A DNA stretch of 64,000 nt, from positions 62,001-126,000 of the forward strand of contig DASXYL010000083.1 of assembly GCA_036502575.1 (NCBI GenBank), in the 5' to 3' direction. The notes under the pieces are model-generated. The model searched no databases. It saw only the letters and a program-made list of their open reading frames with translations, and was not told the DNA's origin. Positions 8,594 to 18,700 of this stretch are shown here, piece after piece. A program made the position numbers and the translations under genes. This DNA is from DASXRA01 sp036502575 (GTDB lineage Bacteria; Actinomycetota; Actinomycetes; Mycobacteriales; Jatrophihabitantaceae). Each line of letters opens with the position of its first letter. Within the stretch, counting starts at the first letter, position 1.

Positions 8594-9589
8594 ATGGACT
8601 CTGTGAAGGAACAGGACCCGGCGCCGGCCGCGCCCGTCCTCGACCTGAGCGACCTGCAGGCGGCCTACGAACGGACGAAGAAGTTCGTCGCGCGCACCCC
8701 GACGGTGCCTGCGGCGGGATTGGCCGCGCTGGCCGGGCACGACGTGTGGATCAAGGCCGAGCTGCTGCAGGCGACCGGCTCGTTCAAGCTGCGCGGGGTG
8801 CTGAACACGCTGCTGCAACTGGGCGAGCCGCAACGCTTGGCCGGTGTTGTCTCGATGTCGGCGGGCAATCACGCCTCGGCGCTGGCCTACGGCGCCCGGA
8901 TCGCGGGCACCCGAGCCACGGTCGTCATGCCGCAGTACGCCAGTCCGGCCAAAGTCGCCGCCACCCAGTCCTACGGCGGCGACGTCGTCCAGACCGACCG
9001 GCCCCTGGCCGAGGTGATGGCCGAGGTGCAGGACGAGCACAAGCTCACCCTCGTCCATCCCTTCGACGACCCGCGCATCATCGCCGGCGCCGGCGGCGTG
9101 GGCCTCGAGTTCGTCGAGGATGCGCCGAAGCTCGACGTGATCGTCGTCCCGGTGGGCGGCGGCGGGTTGATCAGCGGAGTCGCGGCAGCGGTGCGGGTGC
9201 TCTCCCCGCAGACCCGCGTGATCGGCGTCGAGCCGGCCTGGGCCGCCGGCATGAGCGCTGCCCTCAAGGCCGGGCAGCCGGTCCACCTCGAGAACGCCCA
9301 GTCGGTCGCGGACGGCCTGGCCGCTCCGTTCGCCGGGCACCACACGCTGGCCTGCGTGCAGTCGTGGGTCGACTCGATCGTGCTCGTCGAGGAGCAGGAG
9401 CTGATCGGCGCCGTCGGGGTCCTGGCCCGCGAGGCCAAGTTCGCCGCCGAGGCCGCCGGGGCCGCGGGTCTGGCCGCGCTGCTCACCGGCAAGATCGACA
9501 TCGAGCCGGACTCCCGAGTGGGGCTGATCATCAGCGGCGGCAACGTCGATCCGGCACTGCTCGCGTCGGCGGTGACCGCGGCGTACTAG
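8594..9589 (+). CDS. Threonine ammonia-lyase (short, catabolic type)
   Basis: A 331-residue fold-type II PLP enzyme converting threonine (and often serine) to the 2-oxoacid and ammonia. The PLP lysine is Lys65 in ATGSFKLRG, the phosphate-binding loop is VPVGGGGLISG, and SAGNHASALAYGA follows the lysine as expected. There is no C-terminal ACT regulatory domain, so isoleucine feedback control of the biosynthetic IlvA type is not expected; this fits a catabolic role next to hutH. The ATG at 8594 follows GGAGG at about 9 nt. hutH begins 11 bp downstream, which suggests a common transcript. Confidence 0.92.
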   Translation: MDSVKEQDPAPAAPVLDLSDLQAAYERTKKFVARTPTVPAAGLAALAGHDVWIKAELLQATGSFKLRGVLNTLLQLGEPQRLAGVVSMSAGNHASALAYGARIAGTRATVVMPQYASPAKVAATQSYGGDVVQTDRPLAEVMAEVQDEHKLTLVHPFDDPRIIAGAGGVGLEFVEDAPKLDVIVVPVGGGGLISGVAAAVRVLSPQTRVIGVEPAWAAGMSAALKAGQPVHLENAQSVADGLAAPFAGHHTLACVQSWVDSIVLVEEQELIGAVGVLAREAKFAAEAAGAAGLAALLTGKIDIEPDSRVGLIISGGNVDPALLASAVTAAY

Positions 9590-9600
9590 CGTCCTGGGGC

Positions 9601-11127
9601 ATGCAGCGCATCGTCGTCGGCCGCGGGCCGCTCACCGAGGCCGAGGTCGTCGCGGTCGCCCGGGAGGGCGCCGGGGTCGAGCTGGCTGCCGATGCCCGCG
9701 ACGCGATCGCCGAATCGCGCAAGACGGTCGAGGCGCTCGCCCACGACGTCGAGCCGCACTACGGCATCTCGACCGGATTCGGCGCCTTGGCTACCAAGCA
9801 CATCCCGTCGTCGCAGCGCGCGGCGTTGCAGCGCTCACTGATCCGCTCGCACGCGGCCGGGTCCGGACCCGAGGTCGAGCGCGAGGTCGTCCGGGCGATG
9901 ATGCTGCTGCGCCTGTCGACGTTGGCCACCGGCCGGACGGGGGTGCGTCCGGAGACGGCAGCCGCGCTGTGTTTCTTGCTGGACGCGGGCATCACGCCGG
10001 TGGTGCACGAGTACGGCTCGCTGGGGTGTTCGGGCGATCTGGCGCCGCTGGCCCACGTGGCGCTGGCGCTGATGGGCGAGGGCCCGGTGCGAGACGCTTC
10101 CGGCGACTTACGGACGGCGGCCGACCTGGTCACCCCGATCGAGCTGGCCGAGAAGGAGGGCCTGGCGCTGATCAACGGCACGGACGGCATGCTCGGGCAG
10201 TTGCTGCTGGCGGCGGCCGATCTCGACCGGCTGTTGCGCACCGCCGACATCACGGCGGCAATGAGCGTCGAGGCCCTCCTCGGTACCGATCGGGTCTTCG
10301 CGGCCGACCTGGCTGCCCTGCGCCCGCAGCCCGGGCAGGCGGTGGCGGCCGCGAACATGCGGGCGCTGCTGGCCGGGTCGCCGATCGTCGCCTCGCACGC
10401 CGGCCCGGACGACACGTACGTTCAGGACGCCTACTCGATGCGCTGCGCGCCGCAGGTGGCCGGTGCCGCGCGTGACACCGTGGCCCATGCCCGTTCGGTG
10501 GCCGGCTACGAGCTGGCGTCCGCCGTCGACAACCCGGTCGTCACGCGCGACGGCCGGGTCGAGTCGAACGGCAACTTCCATGGCGCGCCCATCGGGTACG
10601 TGCTGGACTTCCTGGCGATCCCGGTCGCGGACGTCGCCTCGATGAGCGAGCGGCGCACCGACCGGATGCTCGACGTCGCCCGCTCGCGCGGGTTGCCGCC
10701 GTTCCTGGCCCACGACGCCGGCGTCGACTCCGGACACATGATCGCCCAGTACACGCAGGCGGCGGTGGTCTCCGAGCTCAAGCGGCTGGCCGTCCCGGCT
10801 TCGGTGGATTCCATTCCGTCGTCGGCGATGCAGGAGGACCACGTCTCGATGGGCTGGTCGGCCGCCCGCAAGCTGCGCCGTGGCGTCGACGGCCTGACAC
10901 GCGTGCTGGCGACAGAATTGCTCACCGCCGCCCGGGCCTTGGACCTGCGGGCGCCACTGTCGCCCGGACCGGCGACCGGTGCCGTGGTAGCCGCACTGCG
11001 GTCCACAGTGGACGGTCCGGGTTCCGATCGGTTCCTGGCCCCGGAGATCGAGGCCGCGGTCGAGTTCGTCCGGACCGGCGCCGCCGTCGCTGCGGCGGAC
11101 ACCGCCCTGGCCGAACCCCTGCGCTGA
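9601..11127 (+). CDS. hutH: Histidine ammonia-lyase
   Basis: A 508-residue MIO-dependent lyase that deaminates histidine to urocanate, the first step of the Hut pathway. The family signatures YGISTGFGAL and EYGSLGCSGDLAPLAH are present. The MIO-forming tripeptide reads Cys143-Ser144-Gly145 rather than the textbook Ala-Ser-Gly; the essential Ser and Gly are kept. The C-terminal SSAMQEDHVSMG block is also intact. It lies just after threonine ammonia-lyase and 103 bp before hutU; a long inverted repeat occupies the hutH-hutU gap. Confidence 0.96.
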   Translation: MQRIVVGRGPLTEAEVVAVAREGAGVELAADARDAIAESRKTVEALAHDVEPHYGISTGFGALATKHIPSSQRAALQRSLIRSHAAGSGPEVEREVVRAMMLLRLSTLATGRTGVRPETAAALCFLLDAGITPVVHEYGSLGCSGDLAPLAHVALALMGEGPVRDASGDLRTAADLVTPIELAEKEGLALINGTDGMLGQLLLAAADLDRLLRTADITAAMSVEALLGTDRVFAADLAALRPQPGQAVAAANMRALLAGSPIVASHAGPDDTYVQDAYSMRCAPQVAGAARDTVAHARSVAGYELASAVDNPVVTRDGRVESNGNFHGAPIGYVLDFLAIPVADVASMSERRTDRMLDVARSRGLPPFLAHDAGVDSGHMIAQYTQAAVVSELKRLAVPASVDSIPSSAMQEDHVSMGWSAARKLRRGVDGLTRVLATELLTAARALDLRAPLSPGPATGAVVAALRSTVDGPGSDRFLAPEIEAAVEFVRTGAAVAAADTALAEPLR

Positions 11128-11143
11128 GGGGATCCACGGCGCT

Positions 11144-11194
11144 GGATCTTGATACCTGTGGCACGTCATGGCAGCGCAATAGGTATCAAGGTCC
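11144..11194. repeat. 14-bp inverted repeat between hutH and hutU
   Basis: Two arms, GGATCTTGATACCT at 11144-11157 and AGGTATCAAGGTCC at 11181-11194, pair at 13 of 14 positions around a 23-nt spacer. The central ten bases of each arm are perfect. It begins 17 bp after the hutH stop and ends 36 bp before the hutU ATG. It could be a partial terminator, an attenuator or an operator of the hut genes. The arm resembles the arm (CTTGATCA...) of the palindrome upstream of the glutamate dehydrogenase gene. Confidence 0.75.
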
Positions 11195-11230
11195 GTCAGG
11201 AACGAAGCACCGGCGAGAGGAACACACCGA

Positions 11231-12880
<1,650 letters not shown>

Positions 12881-13077
12881 TCAGGCCAGCGTCACGACGA
12901 GCGGCGCGCTCGCCTCCCATTTCAGCTCGGGCTCGCCCTGCACCGAGATGTCGTAAACGTGGTTGGTCGCGAGGTTGCTGATCACGATCGAGGCATAGTT
13001 CGTACTGCGCGTGGTCGAGCCGTGAAGGCCACGACTGCTGTGCCGGCCAGTGCGCGTGCTGTGTTCCTACGCCTCAT
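12881..13077 (-). pseudogene. Remnant of a secreted protein gene (signal peptide plus C-terminal tail, frame-shifted)
   Basis: An ATG at 13077 with a strong GGAGG site opens MRRRNTARALAGTAVVAFTA, a convincing signal peptide, but this frame stops after about 31 codons. A second frame covers the rest and ends at 12881 with the beta-strand-like SIVISNLATNHVYDISVQG ... APLVVTLA, which looks like the end of an immunoglobulin-like or carbohydrate-binding domain. The simplest reading is a secreted protein gene that lost its middle and its frame. The ATG overlaps the end of the NUDIX gene by 11 bp. The parent family is not identified. Confidence 0.5.
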
Positions 13078-13498
13078 GAGCGCTGCCTCCTTCGGGGAGA
13101 TCACGAAGAGGTTCCACTGAGATGATTCGCGCGCGCACCGCGGCCAGCAGCGGACGATCGGCCGGCAGCCAGGCGACGTCCTCGAGCTCGTCTGCGGCCA
13201 GCCAGCGCAGCTCGTCGTGGTCCTCGAGCGGCTGCGGCTCCCCGGCGATCAGCCCGGCGACGTGCACGTGCAAGACGATGCCGGGAGCCACGTCGGCCGT
13301 ACCGAGCAACTCGCCGACGGCGACCCGGACGCCGAGTTCCTCACGACACTCGCGCGCCAACGCCGCGGCGGGCGACTCGCCGGGCTCGACCTTGCCGCCG
13401 GGAAATTCCCAGCCGCCGGCGAGCGCCGCGGGAGCGCTGCGCCGGGCCGCGAGCACCCGCCCGCCCCGCATGATCGCGGCTCCGACGACGACTCGCAC
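13067..13498 (-). CDS. MutT-like NUDIX hydrolase
   Basis: A 143-residue protein whose complete Nudix box runs from Gly35 to Val57 (GKVEPGE, then RECREELGV), with all metal-binding glutamates. The sequence before it, AARRSAPAALAGGWEFPGG, is typical of MutT/8-oxo-dGTP diphosphatases of actinobacteria, so cleaning of the nucleotide pool is the likely role. The GTG at 13498 is chosen because translation then begins at the first strand (VRVVVGAAIM); longer in-frame starts would run into the divergent VOC gene. The 3' end overlaps the secreted-protein remnant. Confidence 0.88.
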   Translation of the reverse strand: MRVVVGAAIMRGGRVLAARRSAPAALAGGWEFPGGKVEPGESPAAALARECREELGVRVAVGELLGTADVAPGIVLHVHVAGLIAGEPQPLEDHDELRWLAADELEDVAWLPADRPLLAAVRARIISVEPLRDLPEGGSAHEA

Positions 13499-13538
13499 GG
13501 TCGCCAGCCTGTCAGATCGACCCGATAGGTTTCCGCGC

Positions 13539-13907
13539 ATGGACATGAGACTCGAGCTGATCCCGGTACCGGTGACCGACGTCGATCGAGCCAAGGCGTT
13601 CTACGTCGACCAGGTCGGGTTCAACGCCGATCACGATCACCGGGTGAACGAGACGCTGCGGTTCGTGCAGCTCACCCCGCCCGGCTCGGCCTGTTCGATC
13701 ACGATCGGCGAAGGCCTCACCACGATGACGCCCGGCTCGCTGCAGGGGCTGCAGGTCGTGGTCGACGACGCCGAGGCCATCCGCGCGGAGCTCGCCGGCC
13801 GCGGCGTCGACGTCACCGAGGTGATGGACCTGCCGTGGGGCCGCTTCGTCTACTTCAGCGACCCCGACGGCAACGCCTGGTCGATCCAGCAGATCGTCCG
13901 TAACTAG
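13539..13907 (+). CDS. VOC-family (glyoxalase/dioxygenase fold) protein
   Basis: A 122-residue single-module VOC protein. It starts MRLELIPVPVTDVDRAKAFYV, the usual first strand and helix of the fold, and ends DPDGNAWSIQQI, the usual last strand. Such proteins include glyoxalases, fosfomycin-type resistance proteins and uncharacterised isomerases; metal ligands cannot be assigned with confidence. It is divergent from the NUDIX gene, 40 bp away. Its stop codon lies within a 15-bp tandem duplication. Specific substrate unknown. Confidence 0.82.
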   Translation: MDMRLELIPVPVTDVDRAKAFYVDQVGFNADHDHRVNETLRFVQLTPPGSACSITIGEGLTTMTPGSLQGLQVVVDDAEAIRAELAGRGVDVTEVMDLPWGRFVYFSDPDGNAWSIQQIVRN

Positions 13908-13921
13908 ATCGTCCGTAACTA
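13892..13921. repeat. 15-bp perfect tandem duplication across two convergent stop codons
   Basis: GATCGTCCGTAACTA occurs twice head to tail (13892-13906 and 13907-13921). The first copy contributes the TAG stop of the plus-strand VOC gene at its junction with the second; the second supplies the minus-strand stop of the facing VOC gene at 13919-13921. It looks like a recent slippage duplication. Confidence 0.9.
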
Positions 13922-14347
13922 GGACGCCCAGCCGTCGCGGACCTGGGTGAGCCGGAAGGTGTTGCCCGACGGATCACGGAACCCGGAGTCGACGCCGTAC
14001 GGACGCTCCTCGGGCTTCTCGGTGAACTCGACGCCGCGCGCGGAGAGTTCCTCGTAGGACGCCTGGCAGTCCTCGGTCGTGAGGAAGATCGCGCCGGCGA
14101 ATCCCTTGGCCATGAGGTCGCGCACCTGGGCGGCGGTGTCGTCGTCCATGACCGGCGGACCGGGGATCGCCATCAGCGTGATGGCGACGTCGTCCTGACC
14201 GGGCGGCCCCACGGTGAGCCAGCGGAAGTTGTCCAGCTCCGGAACCGTCGCGTCGGAGCGGATCTCGAATCCGAGCTTACGGGTGTAGAAGTCCAACGCC
14301 TCGTCCTGGTCGTGGACCCATACCTGCGCGTTGCCGATCTTGATCAT
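13919..14347 (-). CDS. VOC-family protein, probable AraC-linked partner
   Basis: A 142-residue VOC-fold protein: MIKIGNAQVWVHDQDEALDFYTRKLGFEIRSD opens the fold, and YGVDSGFRDPSGNTFRLTQ closes it. This subgroup, with ARGVEFTEKPEERPYG, is widespread in actinobacteria and commonly annotated as glyoxalase/bleomycin-resistance-like without proven function. It lies 39 bp downstream of the AraC-type regulator gene on the same strand, so the regulator and this protein probably form a two-gene operon. It faces a distinct VOC gene; the two are not close copies. Confidence 0.85.
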   Translation of the reverse strand: MIKIGNAQVWVHDQDEALDFYTRKLGFEIRSDATVPELDNFRWLTVGPPGQDDVAITLMAIPGPPVMDDDTAAQVRDLMAKGFAGAIFLTTEDCQASYEELSARGVEFTEKPEERPYGVDSGFRDPSGNTFRLTQVRDGWAS

Positions 14348-14386
14348 GTTGCCCTCCTGGGCTGTTGTTGTCGCCCCCGACGCTAT

Positions 14387-14818
14387 TCAGCGGGCGACGA
14401 CGGCGTCTTCTCGAAACGTGCGGTGTTGGGGCCGCCCATAGGCCCGCAGCACGCAGGCCGGGATCAGAGCGCGGTCGGCGGCCGGCGGGAATGCCGCCCG
14501 GTACGCGGTGGGCGTCCGTCCGAACGTGCGGGTGAAGCTCGTGGTGAACGATCCGATGCTGTCCAGCCCGACGGCGATGCAGATGTCGGCCACGGATCGG
14601 TCGGTCGTGCGGAGTAGCGCGGCGGCCCGTTCCAGGCGGCGGGTCAGCAGGTAGACGTGCGGTGACTCACCGAACGCGCGGCGGAACTCGCGGCTGAAAT
14701 GTGCCCGCGAGAGCCCGGCCGCGCGAGCCAGATCGTCGACGCCGAGCGGCTCGAAGTACCGCGCGTCGGCGAGATCCTTCGCGCGCAGCAGGTGCCGAGC
14801 GGGCGGGACGGACGCCAT
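14387..14818 (-). CDS. Short AraC-family transcriptional regulator
   Basis: A 143-residue protein consisting almost only of the AraC DNA-binding domain. The first helix-turn-helix is LGVDDLARAAGLSRAHFSREFRRAFGESP and the second is RSVADICIAVGLDSIGSFTTSF, followed by FGRTPTAYR. No N-terminal effector-binding domain is present, so it may respond to protein partners or act constitutively. The ATG at 14818 begins just before the first helix. It precedes a VOC gene in the same direction. A 15-bp inverted repeat lies 35 bp upstream of the start. Confidence 0.9.
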   Translation of the reverse strand: MASVPPARHLLRAKDLADARYFEPLGVDDLARAAGLSRAHFSREFRRAFGESPHVYLLTRRLERAAALLRTTDRSVADICIAVGLDSIGSFTTSFTRTFGRTPTAYRAAFPPAADRALIPACVLRAYGRPQHRTFREDAVVAR

Positions 14819-14852
14819 GCCGAGAAGTATCGCCGACCCCGCCGACACCGCG

Positions 14853-14900
14853 CGGTTTTGGTCACCCAGGTGGCTATTTGACGGCGGGTGACCAAAACCG
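14853..14900. repeat. Perfect 15-bp inverted repeat upstream of the AraC-type gene
   Basis: CGGTTTTGGTCACCC at 14853-14867 and its exact reverse complement at 14886-14900 flank an 18-nt spacer. The element lies immediately after the stop of the NagD-like phosphatase gene (stop at 14903-14905, reading left) and 35 bp before the AraC-type start. It could be the terminator of the first gene, although no U-run follows, or the operator of the second. Confidence 0.8.
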
Positions 14901-14902
14901 GA

Positions 14903-15676
14903 TCAGATCAGCTCGATGGCGTCGGCGATGGAGTCCAGCACGCGCCCCGGGCGGTAGGGAAACCGCTCGATGTCGGCCGGCTGGGTCGAGCCGGTGAGTA
15001 CCAGGATCGTGTCGAGCCCGGCCTCGATGCCGGCCACGATGTCGGTGTCCATACGGTCGCCGACCATGACGGTGGTCTCCGAATGCGCCGCGATGCGGTT
15101 CAGCGCGCTGCGGAACATCATCGGGTTGGGTTTGCCGACGAAGTAGGGACGGTGGCCGGTCGCCGTCGTGATCAGCGCGGCCACCGATCCGGTCGCCGGC
15201 AGCGGTCCCTCGGCCGAGGGACCACTCACGTCCGGATTGGTGGCGATGAATCGGGCGCCGCCGAGAATCAGCCGGATCGCCTTGGTGATCGCCTCGAACG
15301 AGTAGGTGCGCGTCTCGCCCAGCACGACGAAGTCCGGCTCCAGGTCGGTCAGCGTGTAGCCGGCCTCGTGCAGCGGCGTCGTCAGGCCGGCCTCGCCGAT
15401 GATGTATGCGGATCCGCCCGGCTTCTGGTCGGCGAGGAACGTCGCGGTAGCCAGCCCCGACGTCCAGATCGCCTCCTCCGGCACCTTCAAGCCGGACCGG
15501 GCCAGCCGCGCGGTCAGGTCCCGCGGCGTGAAGATCGAATTGTTCGTCAGGACGAGGAAGCGCCGGTCACGGTCGACCAGGCGCTGCAGGAACTCGGCGG
15601 CGCCGGGCAGGGCGTGCTCCTCGCGAACGAGCACGCCGTCCATGTCGGTGAGCCAGCTGTCGGCCGGTTGCCGCAC
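14903..15676 (-). CDS. HAD-IIA family phosphatase (NagD-like)
   Basis: A 257-residue NagD/PGP-type HAD phosphatase. Motif I is LTDMDGVLV, motif II FLVLTNNSIFTPRDL, the conserved YFVGKPNPMMF precedes motif IV, and VMVGDRMDTDIVAGIEAGLDTILVLTG completes the site. Such enzymes dephosphorylate small phosphates such as nucleotides or glycolytic by-products; the substrate is open. The start is GTG at 15676, giving MRQPADSWLTDMDG. An inverted repeat overlaps this start, and a DUF1905-like remnant lies directly upstream. Confidence 0.92.
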   Translation of the reverse strand: MRQPADSWLTDMDGVLVREEHALPGAAEFLQRLVDRDRRFLVLTNNSIFTPRDLTARLARSGLKVPEEAIWTSGLATATFLADQKPGGSAYIIGEAGLTTPLHEAGYTLTDLEPDFVVLGETRTYSFEAITKAIRLILGGARFIATNPDVSGPSAEGPLPATGSVAALITTATGHRPYFVGKPNPMMFRSALNRIAAHSETTVMVGDRMDTDIVAGIEAGLDTILVLTGSTQPADIERFPYRPGRVLDSIADAIELI

Positions 15677-15705
15677 GTCAGTGCGTCTTCTGGCTGACGT
15701 GCGGC
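15670..15705. repeat. 12-bp inverted repeat across the start of the NagD-like gene
   Basis: GCCGCACGTCAG (15670-15681) and CTGACGTGCGGC (15694-15705) pair perfectly around 12 nt. The left arm contains the GTG start codon of the phosphatase gene, so in the mRNA the start would sit in a hairpin stem. It may also have mediated the deletion that truncated the upstream DUF1905-like gene. Confidence 0.7.
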
Positions 15706-15752
15706 GACTCGGCGGTCTTGCCGCCGAGCAGCACCGTCGCGCGGAACCTCAT
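15678..15752 (-). pseudogene. Truncated DUF1905-like N-terminus (24 codons)
   Basis: An ATG at 15752 opens MRFRATVLLGGKTAESPHVS and stops after 24 codons. The first 14 residues match the N-terminal strand of the DUF1905 (YdeI-associated) domain as I remember it (MRFRATVxLGGKTA...), after which homology ends. I infer a gene whose 3' part was deleted, leaving its start next to the phosphatase gene. The region is short, so this rests on one recognisable segment. Confidence 0.4.
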
Positions 15753-15776
15753 GCCGGTGAGTATGCCGCTCCCGCG

Positions 15777-18700
15777 TTAGGCGTTCACCCAGACCAGCGT
15801 CGTCAGCGCGGAGGTAGTCGTCCCGTCGCTGTAGGACAGCCGCGCGAGGTAGCGCAAGGTCCCGTCCAGCCCGGACCAGGCCGTGTTGAGCGTGACCGGC
15901 GTACCCGTCGTCACCGTTGCCGGGGACGGCGTCACGGTCAGGTTGCCCGCATTACCAGCGAGCACCCACGACGGCTGCTTCACGGTTTGGTCGGGGCCGG
16001 CGAACAGGTCGATGTACACGTCGTAGCTCGTCGCGGACGGGCTGGCTATGGCCACCCACTCCGACGCGCTGCCGGTGGCACTGGCCGCCGCGAGGGTCGA
16101 GGTGCCGCCCCGGTACACGAACATGTCCACGTCGGTACCGGCCGACAGATCTCCGGCGAAGGTCGCGAACCGTGCGTAGGACGTGCCGGCCGGAACGTTG
16201 ACGGTGAACTTCGCGACATGGTCGTTGACCGCGGGCGCGGTCGTCGGGAAGTCCGCGCCGGTCGCGTTCTTCAGCGCCGCTGACTGCTCGAGCGCCGGCA
16301 CCAGCCCGGACACCGAGGTCGCCAACGTGCCGGAGTAGCCAGGCTGCACCTTCACGCCCACCGACCCACTCGCCCCGGTGCCGTGCACCTCGGCGACGGC
16401 GCCGAGCTGCACCGGACGGATGGCGATCGGGCTGCGCACGTCACCGGCGCCGCCCCAGCTACGCCAGGTCAGGCTGCCGAAGACGAATGCGTTCAGCGCG
16501 GCGGTGGTGCGGGTGAACGTCACGGTGAAGGTCTTCTTCTTGCCCGGCAGGATCGCGAAGGCCGACGGCTCGACCTTGACGCTCACCCCTGGCGGGGCGC
16601 TGACCACCGCGTGCCCGACCCAGGAGTCCTCGCCGGCGTTCGTCAGCGTGCGGGTGATCGTCTGGCTGCCGGCCATGTCGCCGATCGCGATCGACGGCAG
16701 GTTCAGGTCGGACGCGTCGATGCTGCCCTTGCAGGTGCCTGATGGCGGCGTCGATCCCTGTCCGCACAGGAACTTGTCCCAATCCTTGGCGGTGCTGTCG
16801 TACACGAGCCCGGCCGTGAGTGCCCCGGACGCGTTGACGTGCCCGGCGCCCTCGTCGAACGGCGTCGCGATCGCCCCGGCGTCGGTGTGGATCGGGTTGC
16901 CGTCGTTGTCGATGGTGTTCGCGGACGTCATGAGCGCGGACTTGACGGCCATCGGCGACCACTTCGGATGAGCCTGGATCAGCAGCGCGGCGATGCCGGC
17001 AATGTGCGGGGCCGACATCGAGGTGCCCGACTCGAAGTCGAAGTTGCGACCCAGGTGGTTCTGCGGCGCCACCGCGGCCAGCATGTCGACGCCCGGCGCC
17101 ATGATGTCGGGCTTGAGCAGGTCGCCCCCGGTGGCCACGCCCGGACCGCGGCTGGAGAACGCCGCTACGGTCGGCGCCTCGGCCCGATCGACGTGGGTGG
17201 CCCCGAACGACGCCGTGGGCGCGGCGGTGCCGGTGAGGTACGCCTTGACCGCTGCCCCGTTTGTGTTGTTCAGGTGCACGGTCGGCAGGGTGTGCGCGTC
17301 GGCGTTGAGCGAGTTCGGCGAGGTGTTGGTCAGCACCATGCCGACGCCGCCGGCTTCCCGGACCGCCTTGCTCTTATCGGTGCGGTCGTTCACGCCGCGG
17401 TCGCACACCACGATCTTGCCGGCCACCTTCGCCGGGTCGAGGTAGCCCTCGGGGTGGGCCGAATCCCAGGTCTTGGAGTAGCACAGCTGCGCTCCGGTCG
17501 CGCCGGCGCCGGCCAGCGCGACCGACGTGCCCAGCGCGATCGGCGAGCTCGGTACAGCCGCGCCGAGGCCGACGCCCTGGTAGGTCGCGCCGTTGCCGAG
17601 CGTCACCGTCGAGTGGTGCGCGACGTCGTCGGTTCCGGCGGCCACTGTCGTCACCCACGGGTAGTTGTGCGCGACGGTGCTCACCGTCGGGCCACTGTTG
17701 CCCGCCGACGCCGAGACGAAGATGCCGGCCTTCGCGGCCCGGTAGAACGCCAGCCCGGTCGGGTCGTCCTCGGTGGTGAGCGAGCCGGAGATCGAGAAGT
17801 TGATGACGTCGACGCCGTCACCGACCGCCTCGTCGATCGCCTTGTTGATGTCGCTGTTGTTGCCTGACGAGGTGCCGTCGGCCTTGTGCCACAACGCCTT
17901 GTACATCGCGATCCGGGCGGCCGGAGCCATGCCGCTGAACTTGCCGAAGTCCACGCCGTCGACAGTCATCGGCACGCCGTAGTCGCCGGCCGCCGTGCTC
18001 GCGGTGTGCGAGCCGTGGCCGTCGTAGTCGCGCGGGGAGTGGAACTCGCGCGGCACCGTCTGCACGGTGCCCGGGCCGAACCACTTCGCGCCGATCAGCT
18101 TGTTGTTGCACGTGACGGGCGGGCCGTCGTCGCCGGCGACGCAGCTGCCGTGCCAGCGCTTGGCGATCTGCTTGTCGGTCTTGGACTGCGGCAAGGCGGC
18201 GAACACCGGGTTCTCCGGGGTGATGCCCGTGTCGATGTCGCCGATGATGACGCCGTCGCCGGCCTTCTTCGTGCCGCCGAGCTGCGCCCAGACTCCACCC
18301 GGGCCGGTCAGGCCGAGGAAGGTCGGAGTCTGGTAGTCGTCGGCCGTGACGACCGAGTCGGGCACGACGAAGAGCACGTCCGATCGACCGGAAAGCTTCG
18401 TCGCCTGCTGCTGGCTCATCGCCGCCGCGAATCCCGCGGTCGCGTAGTTGTAGTCCTGAATCTTGTGCGCGCCCCTGACCGTGCTGAGCACAGTGGCCCG
18501 GCGCTGGTCGAGGTGGCTCACGTAGCTGCGGACGTTGGCCGCGCTCTTGTCCAGGTTCGCGCCCGGCCGGATCGCCGTCGGCGCCAGGCCCGACGTCCCG
18601 CCCTCGTAGCTGACGACGGGCTGGTCCTTGAGCTCGACGATGTAGACGCCGTTGGGTGACTTGGCAACGCCGGCGCTGGTGACGATTTGGCGAGGGCCGG

